Assembly: GCA_016932075.1 (NCBI GenBank)
Contig: JAFGDP010000092.1
Coordinates: forward strand, 1 to 25,471
Length of the DNA stretch: 25,471 nucleotides
Reading direction: 5' to 3'
Source: Chitinispirillaceae bacterium
Lineage (GTDB): Bacteria > Fibrobacterota > Chitinivibrionia > Chitinivibrionales > Chitinispirillaceae
The notes below the pieces were generated by a model. That model was not told the DNA's origin. It saw only the letters and a program-made list of their open reading frames with translations, and ran no database searches. The position numbers were made by a program, and so were the translations under genes. Position 1 is the first letter of the stretch, and each line of letters starts with the position of its first letter. Below, piece after piece: positions 15,392 through 22,350 of the stretch.

Positions 15392-16171
15392 ATGCTTATC
15401 CTCATATCAAAAACCTTTTCGCTCCTGTTCTATCCGCTCGGCTTGGCGCTCGGCCTGATTGCCGCGTCAGGTGTCGCGTTGTATTTCAGGAAAGGGACCG
15501 CCGGGTTCGCCCTTGTCATCAGCGCCTTTTGCATCCTGTATCTGTTCTCGGCAGACCCGCTCTCCTACTGGCTGGTGCGGTCTCTCGAGAGCCGGTACCA
15601 TCCCGAGGCCTCGTTTCCGCCCGCGTCAGCGGTCGTGCTGCTGACCGGCGGGGAGGTGCCGCGTGTCGGACCGCGGATATACGACGAAATAGGCGAGGGT
15701 GGCGACCGCATCCTGTACGCATGCCGGCTCATGAACCGGCGCGCCGCGCCGCGGCTCATTATCACCGGCGGGAACATCGATTTCCTCCGGACCATTGAAG
15801 GCTCCCAGGCGCAGGCGGCCTATCGCATTTTCTCCCTGTGCAACCGGAGCGACAGCACGGTCGTCCATCTTGAAAACAACGCGCGCAACACCTACGAGAA
15901 CGGACTCTACACCAGGCGGCTTCTTGACAGCCTGAAGCTCAGACCGGCAATCATTCTTGTCACCAGCGCGTTGCATATGCCCCGTTCGGTCGCCGTATTC
16001 AAAAGGCTCGGCTGCATCGTGTTCCCGGCGCCCACCGATTACCTTGCCGATGCTCCCTACCAATGGAAGCCGATTTATTTTCTTCCGAGCGCCGGCGCGC
16101 TCAACAACTCCAGCAGAGCAATCCATGAACGGTACGGCATGCTCAGTTACAAGGTTTTAGGATGGCTGTAG
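15392..16171 (+). CDS. DUF218 (ElyC/YdcF-like) membrane protein
   Basis: The 259-residue protein has two N-terminal membrane helices (about 5-30 and 36-54) and then a DUF218 domain. The domain landmarks are AVVLLTGGEVPR (about 80-91), APRLIITGGNID, LENNARNTYENGL (about 160-172) and ILVTSALHMPRSVAVFKRLG. The layout is that of ElyC, an inner-membrane factor linked to peptidoglycan and envelope polymer synthesis in E. coli; the biochemical activity is not established. It begins 80 nt after the NusG-like gene and its 3' end overlaps the next gene by 10 nt. Confidence 0.86.
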   Translation: MLILISKTFSLLFYPLGLALGLIAASGVALYFRKGTAGFALVISAFCILYLFSADPLSYWLVRSLESRYHPEASFPPASAVVLLTGGEVPRVGPRIYDEIGEGGDRILYACRLMNRRAAPRLIITGGNIDFLRTIEGSQAQAAYRIFSLCNRSDSTVVHLENNARNTYENGLYTRRLLDSLKLRPAIILVTSALHMPRSVAVFKRLGCIVFPAPTDYLADAPYQWKPIYFLPSAGALNNSSRAIHERYGMLSYKVLGWL

Positions 16172-16863
16172 GGTCCGGTGTCATGAAAAAAATGCTGCCA
16201 CGCCGCACCCTGATCATAACGATGGTCCTTCTGCCGCTGCTCTTTGCCGCTGCCCTGATTTTTTTCGGTATCGGGTCCTGGCTTTGTGTATGCGATCCTG
16301 AACCGCAGCGGCTCGACATCGTCTTCACCTTTGCCGGCGAAAACGCGCGCGTGAGCTATTCCCGCGATCTCATGGAGAAGCATTCCGACGCACACTGGGT
16401 GCTCAGCGATTTTTATCATCTCTACTCACGCATCCTTTCCCGCAACGGCTTTGCCATGGACCGGGTATCGGTGGTTGATACGTCGTCACACACCTTCTCC
16501 GAAGTATGCGCGCTCGCCGACTGGCTGCGCACAAGCAAGCTCACGGCAGATTCGTCACGCGCAGGCACGGCGGGAAGGAGCGGAAAGGCAAAGCTCCATA
16601 TCGGGCTGGTGTCGAGCCCGTATCACATGCGCAGAATCAGCATCATGGTGCGCAACGTGTTTCGCGGCACCCATGCGCAGTATGCGTTCCATTTCCTGGC
16701 CGTACCGTTTGAGCGCTACGCATGGGGTCGCAGCGATCTCGCCAGGTGGTGGCGCTCCGGAACAACAAGAAAATATGTGGGATCGGAAATCGGAAAAATG
16801 ATGCTCTATTGGCTGTTCATGCAGCGACAGGCGCTTCCGGCCCGGGAGCACGAGAATGGGTGA
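16162..16863 (+). CDS. Second DUF218-like single-pass membrane protein
   Basis: This 233-residue product has one N-terminal membrane helix (about 15-40) and a domain that parallels the preceding protein. It has LDIVFTFAGENARVSYSRDL in place of the LLTGG strand, VVDTSSHTFSEVCALADWL in place of the N-A-R-N-T-x-E block, and GLVSSPYHMRRISIMVRNVF for the SALHMPR segment. It thus looks like a diverged SanA/YdcF relative whose acidic and Asn motif positions have partly changed. ATG 16162 overlaps the preceding stop; ATG 16183 would give a more standard signal anchor (MKKMLPRRTL). Its 3' end overlaps the convergent HDOD gene by 47 nt. Confidence 0.75.
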   Translation: MAVGSGVMKKMLPRRTLIITMVLLPLLFAAALIFFGIGSWLCVCDPEPQRLDIVFTFAGENARVSYSRDLMEKHSDAHWVLSDFYHLYSRILSRNGFAMDRVSVVDTSSHTFSEVCALADWLRTSKLTADSSRAGTAGRSGKAKLHIGLVSSPYHMRRISIMVRNVFRGTHAQYAFHFLAVPFERYAWGRSDLARWWRSGTTRKYVGSEIGKMMLYWLFMQRQALPAREHENG

Positions 16864-18643
16864 GCGACTCCGCAGGCGAGAGAGCGCGTACGGGTGTGCC
16901 GCCTATCACCTTTTCAATGACCTGGTCAAACTCCCGCAGGTCAATGCGGTTGCCAATGATCGAAATTGACGTGGGCAGCGCCGTGCTGTCGGTATAATCA
17001 GGCGGCACCATGCAGAGAACCGGCGCCAACCGTTCCCGCCCGCCTTCTGCCGGAGCCGACGGCTCGGACATCAGAAACGTCGTATAGGGTTTGACCGACT
17101 CCTCGGTCACCGCGCTCTGTCCCGCCCAGACGATCACGATACTGTACCGGCCGGGCTGCTCCGTGGAAGCGGCTCCTGCTGCGGCGATCCTCTCGACCAC
17201 CCACCCCTTGCGCTCAAGATACCGTTCCACCGGGATAAAGAGATGATCCGCCGTATTGACGATGCCGACCCGCAGGGGCGTCGCGTTTTCCGGTGATTTG
17301 ATATCAACCGAGTAATCGCGCGCCTCCAGCCCGAGAAAGCTGCGGAACTGTTCAATGCTCTGCTGCACGTCCGCGATGAATTTCCCGGTAATGACGTTGC
17401 CGATATGCACTCCTTCAAAAATCCAGTTGTCGACCGGCCATACATACTGGTCGCATTCGCGGCCGTAGCAGGCGACCTTGGCCAAGATATTGCCGAGCAT
17501 GACGCACAGCGTGAGTTTTTTGTCCGGCGTGTCAAGACTTGTCTTGTGGTCGGCCAGATGGCAATGGTTCACGATCGCGGCGGTGATATCGTCGGGTATT
17601 TTCCATGACGGAAACAATTTGCCGACAAGATCGTTGTGGTTCATGCCGAACATCGCGGTCGTTCGTTCCGGGAAGTGTCCGCTCTTCGCGCTGGTCTCCT
17701 TGATCGCGGCCCCGAAGAAATCCGGGAAAAACTCGTCGAGAATAATAACCCCGATGTCATGCAGCAGACCGGCAAGAAACGCCATTTCCGGATTGACGCT
17801 GCGCGTGAATTTCGCGATCCGCTCGGCGAAAAGGGCGGCGGCCAGCGAATGGTACCAGAAATCGATCCGGTTGAATCCAAGGTTCTTGGTGTTCTGGTTG
17901 AACAGATTCATGACCATCATGCCCATGACGATTTTTTTGGTCTCAAAAAAACCGATGCGCACGATCGCCTCTCTGATGGAGCTGATCCTCCGGTTGGCGC
18001 TCGCGAAAAACACGGAATTCGATACCTTGAGAATATTTGCGGACATGGTCGGATCGACCGATATGGCCTGGGCAAGATGACCGGCGCCGGTCTTTTCGTC
18101 GTTCGTTATCTGCAACACCTTTGCGACGGTAAAAGGAAAGGCGAGAAGCCTCGAAACATGCTGCGCCATGAGATCGAGCCGCACCGCGACCGGCGTCGAA
18201 GGATTGTAGATCTGCTCATAGTCCTGCTGCCGCTGCTGCGCCTTGTCCTCGGTCTTTTTTATTTCAAGGGATTTACGGTACGGCTTGAGGAGCCGCTCAA
18301 GAAGCTCAAGCATGGCGGAAAACTTGAGCGGCCGGTCAAGATAGATCGATACGCCGGATTGAATGATACCGCGTTTGATCGATTCATCGATCCGTTCGCC
18401 ATATCCAAGGATGGGGAGCGTTTTAAACCTGCGGTGTTTTCGCAGAAGGTTCGCGACATGCATCTGTTCCATGCAGATCCGCGGCAGCTCCATGAGCAGG
18501 AAATCGGGCATGTACTGAAGCGAGAGCGTGTAATTGCGGTAGTTGGCCTTTGAAAGGACAACCTTGACCCCTGTCTGCTCAAATCCGAGCTTGAGGATCT
18601 GCGCCTCTTTCTCGTTTTCAATCATTAAAAGACCGCTCGGCAT
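16817..18643 (-). CDS. HDOD-domain signalling protein with degenerate N-terminal receiver
   Basis: About 608 residues from ATG 18643. Residues about 3-120 have a receiver-like fold, but the phosphoacceptor position is Glu (PDFLLMELPR, where active receivers have Asp) while the conserved Lys region (LDRPLKFSA) is kept. A short coiled linker (KKTEDKAQQRQQDYEQ) leads to the HDOD domain (about 165-370) with VSRLLAFPFTVAKVLQ, LLHDIG and VNHCHLAD. The C-terminal about 130 residues look like a second alpha/beta, receiver-like domain (TPLRVGIVNTADHLF, YSIVIVWAGQSAV). HDOD proteins act in signalling without a settled enzymatic role. GTG 18658 is an alternative start, but GAGGTG there fits better as a Shine-Dalgarno for the ATG. 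Confidence 0.88.
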   Translation of the reverse strand: MPSGLLMIENEKEAQILKLGFEQTGVKVVLSKANYRNYTLSLQYMPDFLLMELPRICMEQMHVANLLRKHRRFKTLPILGYGERIDESIKRGIIQSGVSIYLDRPLKFSAMLELLERLLKPYRKSLEIKKTEDKAQQRQQDYEQIYNPSTPVAVRLDLMAQHVSRLLAFPFTVAKVLQITNDEKTGAGHLAQAISVDPTMSANILKVSNSVFFASANRRISSIREAIVRIGFFETKKIVMGMMVMNLFNQNTKNLGFNRIDFWYHSLAAALFAERIAKFTRSVNPEMAFLAGLLHDIGVIILDEFFPDFFGAAIKETSAKSGHFPERTTAMFGMNHNDLVGKLFPSWKIPDDITAAIVNHCHLADHKTSLDTPDKKLTLCVMLGNILAKVACYGRECDQYVWPVDNWIFEGVHIGNVITGKFIADVQQSIEQFRSFLGLEARDYSVDIKSPENATPLRVGIVNTADHLFIPVERYLERKGWVVERIAAAGAASTEQPGRYSIVIVWAGQSAVTEESVKPYTTFLMSEPSAPAEGGRERLAPVLCMVPPDYTDSTALPTSISIIGNRIDLREFDQVIEKVIGGTPVRALSPAESLTHSRAPGPEAPVAA

Positions 18644-18675
18644 GGTATCGGCACCCACCTCGAATACGTGTTAAA

Positions 18676-18715
18676 CCGGTGATGCGGACAGGGTAGCGTA
18701 AACGCCCTGCACCGG
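18676..18715 (-). promoter_or_regulatory. Leader hairpin upstream of the HDOD gene
   Basis: In the predicted leader, outer arms CCGGTG/CACCGG enclose inner arms CAGGG/CCCTG, giving a two-part stem that ends about 33 nt before ATG 18643. No T-run follows and it fits no riboswitch class I know. Confidence 0.4.
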
Positions 18716-18762
18716 GCCGTATCATTGACCTGACCCAAGAATGGGTATAACAGGGCATCTTC

Positions 18763-18791
18763 AGTATAGAATGAAGGGACTATGTTGTCAA
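18763..18791 (-). promoter_or_regulatory. Strong sigma-70-type promoter of the HDOD gene
   Basis: Minus strand TTGACA (18786-18791), 17 bp, TATACT (18763-18768): six of six and five of six with ideal spacing. The predicted start point near 18756 leaves a leader of about 113 nt to ATG 18643. Confidence 0.75.
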
Positions 18792-18840
18792 TACAGCCAG
18801 ATTCGCCTTGCCAGGGGCGGGCCGTGCAGGTTTTAGCCAA

Positions 18841-19101
18841 TCAGCGAAACAGGCCCGGGCTGAACAACCTGGGCGCAATCCGTATTTTAGGTCCGGGATT
18901 CCAGGTAATAAACCCGTTGCGGCTGTTCACGTTTGTAGACCTGAACAGGAAGAACAGTCCGGCCATGACAACGGCACCGGCAATAAGCGCAATAATGCCT
19001 TTATCCAAACTCCCGCAGTGCACCGAATACCCGCAGTGAGGACAGGTGCTCGCTTTGTCAGACATCTGCTTTGCGCATTCTGGACAGCTTATAAGGGCCA
19101 T
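18841..19101 (-). CDS. Zinc-ribbon single-pass membrane protein
   Basis: An 86-residue protein. Residues 6-23 form a zinc ribbon with two C-x-x-C knuckles (CPEC at 6-9, CPHC at 20-23), and Cys29 lies just beyond. One membrane helix follows at about 35-53 (GIIALIAGAVVMAGLFFLF), then a basic tail of about 33 residues. The start is firm: ATG 19101 follows AAAGGAG by a normal spacing. Proteins of this layout are widespread and mostly uncharacterised. It is followed by the HDOD promoter, so it is probably a separate transcript. Confidence 0.83.
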   Translation of the reverse strand: MALISCPECAKQMSDKASTCPHCGYSVHCGSLDKGIIALIAGAVVMAGLFFLFRSTNVNSRNGFITWNPGPKIRIAPRLFSPGLFR

Positions 19102-19208
19102 ACGACGCTCCTTTCAACCATTCTCTGCAGATCCCTATAATAATGAAATATACTCAAACCGTACCATCTCTGCGAATAAACATATACCGCAATAGAGCCC
19201 GCCTTTGG

Positions 19209-19238
19209 TTGACTCTTTTCGCCGTTCTCATGTATTTT
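19209..19238 (+). promoter_or_regulatory. Promoter of the tRNA-Arg gene
   Basis: TTGACT (19209-19214), 18 bp, TATTTT (19233-19238), 26 bp before the mature tRNA 5' end. Five of six and four of six matches. Confidence 0.55.
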
Positions 19239-19264
19239 TAAGCTCGCAAAACCGAACAACTTCT

Positions 19265-19341
19265 GCGGCCATAGCTCAATTGGATAGAGCATCTGACTAC
19301 GGATCAGAAGGTTCGGGGTTCAACTCCCTGTGGCCGTACCA
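19265..19341 (+). tRNA. tRNA-Arg (anticodon ACG)
   Basis: The 77-nt gene folds as a full cloverleaf: acceptor GCGGCCA with TGGCCGT, D arm GCTC/GAGC, anticodon arm TCTGA-CTACGGA-TCAGA with anticodon ACG, five-nt variable loop, and T arm CGGGG-TTCAACT-CCCTG. CCA is encoded. ACG is normally edited to ICG by TadA to read CGU, CGC and CGA. The first acceptor pair is G1-U72, a wobble rather than the usual Watson-Crick pair. It stands alone with its own promoter and terminator. Confidence 0.97.
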
Positions 19342-19344
19342 TTC

Positions 19345-19381
19345 AAACCCCTCAAAATCAGCCCTTTTGAGGGGTTTTTTT
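19345..19381 (+). terminator. Strong intrinsic terminator of the tRNA-Arg gene
   Basis: AAACCCCTCAAAA (19345-19357), loop TCAGCCC, TTTTGAGGGGTTT (19365-19377) with the T-run continuing to 19381. The stem is perfect over 13 bp and begins four bases after the CCA end. Confidence 0.93.
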
Positions 19382-19677
19382 GCGGCAGCAAAGAAACAGG
19401 CTGCTTCTGACCTTAACACTCTCCTTCGTCGCATATAGACATACGTGCCTACCTGTTTTGCAGAAATATTCGAATGACAACAGTGTACGCTGAAAATAGC
19501 GTTAAAATATAACCAATTGGCTTATTTTTAATTAATTAGTATTATTTCGTACTTTTTTTTAGTACACTTTTTAACAAATCAGCCATTTTTATCCACCTTT
19601 TTCCCTCGTTTTGGGCTATCTTTTATAATGCGATTCTTGGCTTGTTAACCACTCACTATGAAGCAAGGTCAGTCCCC
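19382..19677. other. AT-rich intergenic region upstream of the TIGR02147 gene
   Basis: About 300 bp without a gene, markedly richer in A/T than its surroundings between about 19500 and 19630. It holds a TTAATTAATTA stretch (19528-19538), a GTACT/AGTAC hairpin around seven T (19549-19565), and a perfect -10 box TATAAT at 19624-19629 with a poor -35. A start point near 19636 would give a leader of about 42 nt to ATG 19678. TTAGTA recurs at 19536 and 19559. This may be the control region of the downstream locus. Confidence 0.45.
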
Positions 19678-20532
19678 ATGAAGGCACTATTTGAATACTT
19701 CGATTACCGGGCCTTTCTACGGGACTACTATGCCCTTAAAAAATCGCAAACCAGATATTTCTCCTACCGCTATTTCGCCCGGAAGGCAGGGATAAAATCG
19801 CCGGTGTTCTTTAAAGAAGTTGCTGAAGGCAAAAAAAACCTGTCGCGCAGCATGATTGAAAAATTCTGCGCAGCATTACAGTTCAATGAAAAAGAGGCGA
19901 CCTATTTCAAATACCTTGTCCTTTTTGATCAGGCAAAAACCGGAAAAGAGAAGCAGGAGCATTATGTCGTTCTCCGCTCCATGGAGAATGCGAAGAGCGA
20001 AAAAGCGCTTAACGCGGATCAATATGACTATTTCAGCACCTGGTATAACGTGGTCATACGGGAACTGGTAACGCTGTTTGATTTCAGGGACGATTTCGAG
20101 CTGCTGGCAGAAGCGGTATTGCCTCCGATAAAGACCCGGGAAGCGAAAACCGCTGTTGATCTGCTTCTGAAGCTCGGACTCATCAAAAAACGGCAGGACG
20201 GCACTTACGAACAGATCGACAGCGCAATAACCGCGGAGAGCGGCGTCGCCTCTCTTGCGATTCGTCAATTTAACAAAACAATGGCCATGCATGCGGTCGC
20301 GGCGATCGAAGATCTTCCTAAAACCGAGCGGTCGGTTTCCGGCATCACCATTGGTATTTCGCCGGCGATGTATGATATCATTAGCGCTGAAATGGCCGCG
20401 TTCAAGGACCGGATCGTAACCCTGGTCAGCCGCGACGAAAAGTGCGATCGTGTCTACCAGTTCAACATGCAGCTCTTCCCGATGAGTCAAAAACGGGTTC
20501 CGGCGGCAGGAAACGGGGTGTCGGGACTATGA
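19678..20532 (+). CDS. TIGR02147/DUF4423 family protein, putative HTH regulator
   Basis: The 284-residue protein matches TIGR02147 from its first residue: LFEYFDYRAFLRDYYALKK (4-22), FSYRYFARKAGIKSP, EGKKNLSRSMIEKFCAALQF, and KEATYFKYLVLFDQAK. Residues about 28-70 read like an XRE-type helix-turn-helix. The C-terminal YQFNMQLFPMS is also a family signature. As far as I recall the family is expanded as paralogues in Fibrobacterota and has no established function. ATG 19678 is chosen over an upstream in-frame TTG (19642) because family homology begins there. The stop overlaps the next gene's start as ATGA, so the regulator-like protein and the lipoprotein are probably co-translated. Confidence 0.92.
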   Translation: MKALFEYFDYRAFLRDYYALKKSQTRYFSYRYFARKAGIKSPVFFKEVAEGKKNLSRSMIEKFCAALQFNEKEATYFKYLVLFDQAKTGKEKQEHYVVLRSMENAKSEKALNADQYDYFSTWYNVVIRELVTLFDFRDDFELLAEAVLPPIKTREAKTAVDLLLKLGLIKKRQDGTYEQIDSAITAESGVASLAIRQFNKTMAMHAVAAIEDLPKTERSVSGITIGISPAMYDIISAEMAAFKDRIVTLVSRDEKCDRVYQFNMQLFPMSQKRVPAAGNGVSGL

Positions 20533-22160
20533 GAAACCTGATACTGTTGACAGCGCTTGCCTGCACGGCATTACTCTCCTGCTCGCTTTCTCCATTAGGT
20601 ATGGGCGGGTCCACCAGCACGCCGAACGAAGTGGTTATGGGATCAGTCATGTTCCCGAACGGTACTCCGGCCGAACGGACAATAGTCCAGCTTATCCCGT
20701 CGTCATACGCCGCTATCGGAAACACCCCGTCATCGACCCTTCCAACCGATACCACCGATGAATCCGGCGCCTACCGGTTTACCCGCGTCGACACCGGCAC
20801 TTACAACATCCAGGCTGTTCATCTCGACACCAGGGCACGCGCGCTTGTCACCGGCATTGCCGCAGACACTGATACCGTCATAGTGCCTTCCGTTGTTCTT
20901 GAGCTTGCGGGAAACCTCATCGTTATTCCGGATTCGCTCGATTCCATGAGCGGCTATCTCTATATACCAGGAACAACCATTGCCCGGTTTTTTGACGGCA
21001 CACAAGACACCCTGGTTCTTGATTCTGTGCCGCCAGGAACGATCCCGGGTGTTTATTATTCCACAACAAGCGGCTCGGAAACCACTGTTCTGCGATACGA
21101 CGTTTCAGTACCATCGGGAGATGTCGTTACCATTGCGAATCCAAAGTGGAAATTCTCCCGCCGACTCTACCTGAACACCACGACGACCGCTGCGGCCGTA
21201 TCCGGAAACGTCACCGACTTTCCGGTCCTCATACGTTTGACGGGCATAAACTTCACTTTCAGCCAGGCACAGACGCGTGGCGAAGACCTCAGGTTCGCAA
21301 AATCAGACAACACCCCGCTTCCCTATGAGATCGAACGATGGGACCCTGTCACCGAGCATGCCGAAGTGTGGGTCAAGGTCGATACGGTGCTTGGAAACAA
21401 CAGTTCGCAGTATATCCAGATGTTCTGGGGCAGGGACGATGTGGGGAGCGTGTCGGATCCTGCAGCTGTTTTTGACACAGCAAACGGTTTTGCCGGCGTA
21501 TGGCATATGAACGAATATCCTTCAGGCGCCGCCTCGATAAGAGACCGGACCCAGAACGCTTACAATGGCACGCCCGCCGGAATGAATGCAAGCGCCAGCG
21601 TCGAGGGAGTTGCCGGTAAATGTCTGGACTTTAACGGTTCCAGCGACTTTATCACCCTGCCGGCCATTGCAACCGATTTTACCGGAGGAATGACCGTCTG
21701 CGGCTGGATGAAGTTCCGCTCCTTCAACAATTATTCACGGCTGATCGATTTTGGGGTTGATGGCGACAACAACAACAACATCGTTCTTTGTAATAAAAGT
21801 CAGGCTGATTCAACGACCTTGCTTTGGACAATATGGAATGATACCACCGGTGAAACTCCTCTCGACGTACGAAACTATTTTGTCCGCGATGAGTGGATCT
21901 ATGTTACAGGTTCCTATAACGGCGCCACCATGAGCGCTTATAAGAACGGGACACAGGTCGGTTCTATCGGCAATCCCGGCGGATTGAAATCAGCCGTCAG
22001 GGCGAAATGCTATATAGCAAAGAGTAACTGGACGGCGGATAAGCTTTTTAACGGCCTGATCGATGAGTTGCAGGTATCAAAAACCGCACGTTCGGCGGAC
22101 TGGATAAAGCTCAGTTACATGAATCAGAAGGCACAGGATGCATTAGTGCAGTTCAGATAA
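20529..22160 (+). CDS. Surface lipoprotein with carboxypeptidase-regulatory-like, DUF2341 and LamG domains
   Basis: A 543-residue protein with lipoprotein signal ending LLSC (Cys18). Residues about 35-110 form a carboxypeptidase-regulatory-like beta fold (VVMGSVMFPNGTPAERTIVQ, DESGAYRFTRVDTGTYNIQA). Residues about 230-310 are DUF2341 (DFPVLIRLTGINFTF, DLRFAKSDNTPLPYEIERWD, YIQMFWG). Residues about 325-540 are a LamG/concanavalin-like lectin fold (GVWHMNE, LDFNGSSDFITLP, WIYVTGSYNGATMSAYKNG, GLIDELQVSKTARS). It should display a glycan- or protein-binding module outside the cell. ATG 20529 overlaps the TIGR02147 stop. The frame is open further upstream, but the signal peptide fixes the start. 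Confidence 0.9.
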   Translation: MRNLILLTALACTALLSCSLSPLGMGGSTSTPNEVVMGSVMFPNGTPAERTIVQLIPSSYAAIGNTPSSTLPTDTTDESGAYRFTRVDTGTYNIQAVHLDTRARALVTGIAADTDTVIVPSVVLELAGNLIVIPDSLDSMSGYLYIPGTTIARFFDGTQDTLVLDSVPPGTIPGVYYSTTSGSETTVLRYDVSVPSGDVVTIANPKWKFSRRLYLNTTTTAAAVSGNVTDFPVLIRLTGINFTFSQAQTRGEDLRFAKSDNTPLPYEIERWDPVTEHAEVWVKVDTVLGNNSSQYIQMFWGRDDVGSVSDPAAVFDTANGFAGVWHMNEYPSGAASIRDRTQNAYNGTPAGMNASASVEGVAGKCLDFNGSSDFITLPAIATDFTGGMTVCGWMKFRSFNNYSRLIDFGVDGDNNNNIVLCNKSQADSTTLLWTIWNDTTGETPLDVRNYFVRDEWIYVTGSYNGATMSAYKNGTQVGSIGNPGGLKSAVRAKCYIAKSNWTADKLFNGLIDELQVSKTARSADWIKLSYMNQKAQDALVQFR

Positions 22161-22180
22161 ATTAAAAGTTGAGAAAAAAA

Positions 22181-22221
22181 CGGCTGTCAGTTCGTCCGTG
22201 GAAAGATAAAACTGACAGCCG
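22181..22221 (-). terminator. Perfect 12-bp hairpin with T-run on the minus strand
   Basis: CGGCTGTCAGTT (22181-22192) and AACTGACAGCCG (22210-22221) are exactly complementary around a 17-nt loop. The only adjacent homopolymer is A7 at 22174-22180, which is a T-run for minus-strand transcription. It lies between two plus-strand genes, so in the sense direction it may act as an mRNA stabiliser or partial block rather than a classical terminator. Confidence 0.6.
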
Positions 22222-22350
22222 AAAAGGAAAAGGTAAGCGGCGACATCATCGCTGATTCCGGCCGTGCCTTTTCATTTAGAAAAATAATACAAAACAGAAT
22301 TAAGCATCACTCAGAATCAAAAAAACATTCAAAAGGAGGGTTTTGGCACT

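Noticed and set aside
17636..18553. 305-codon open frame on the plus strand
   Set aside because: Antisense to the HDOD gene, which has clear domains and a strong promoter. No start signal was found for the antisense frame.
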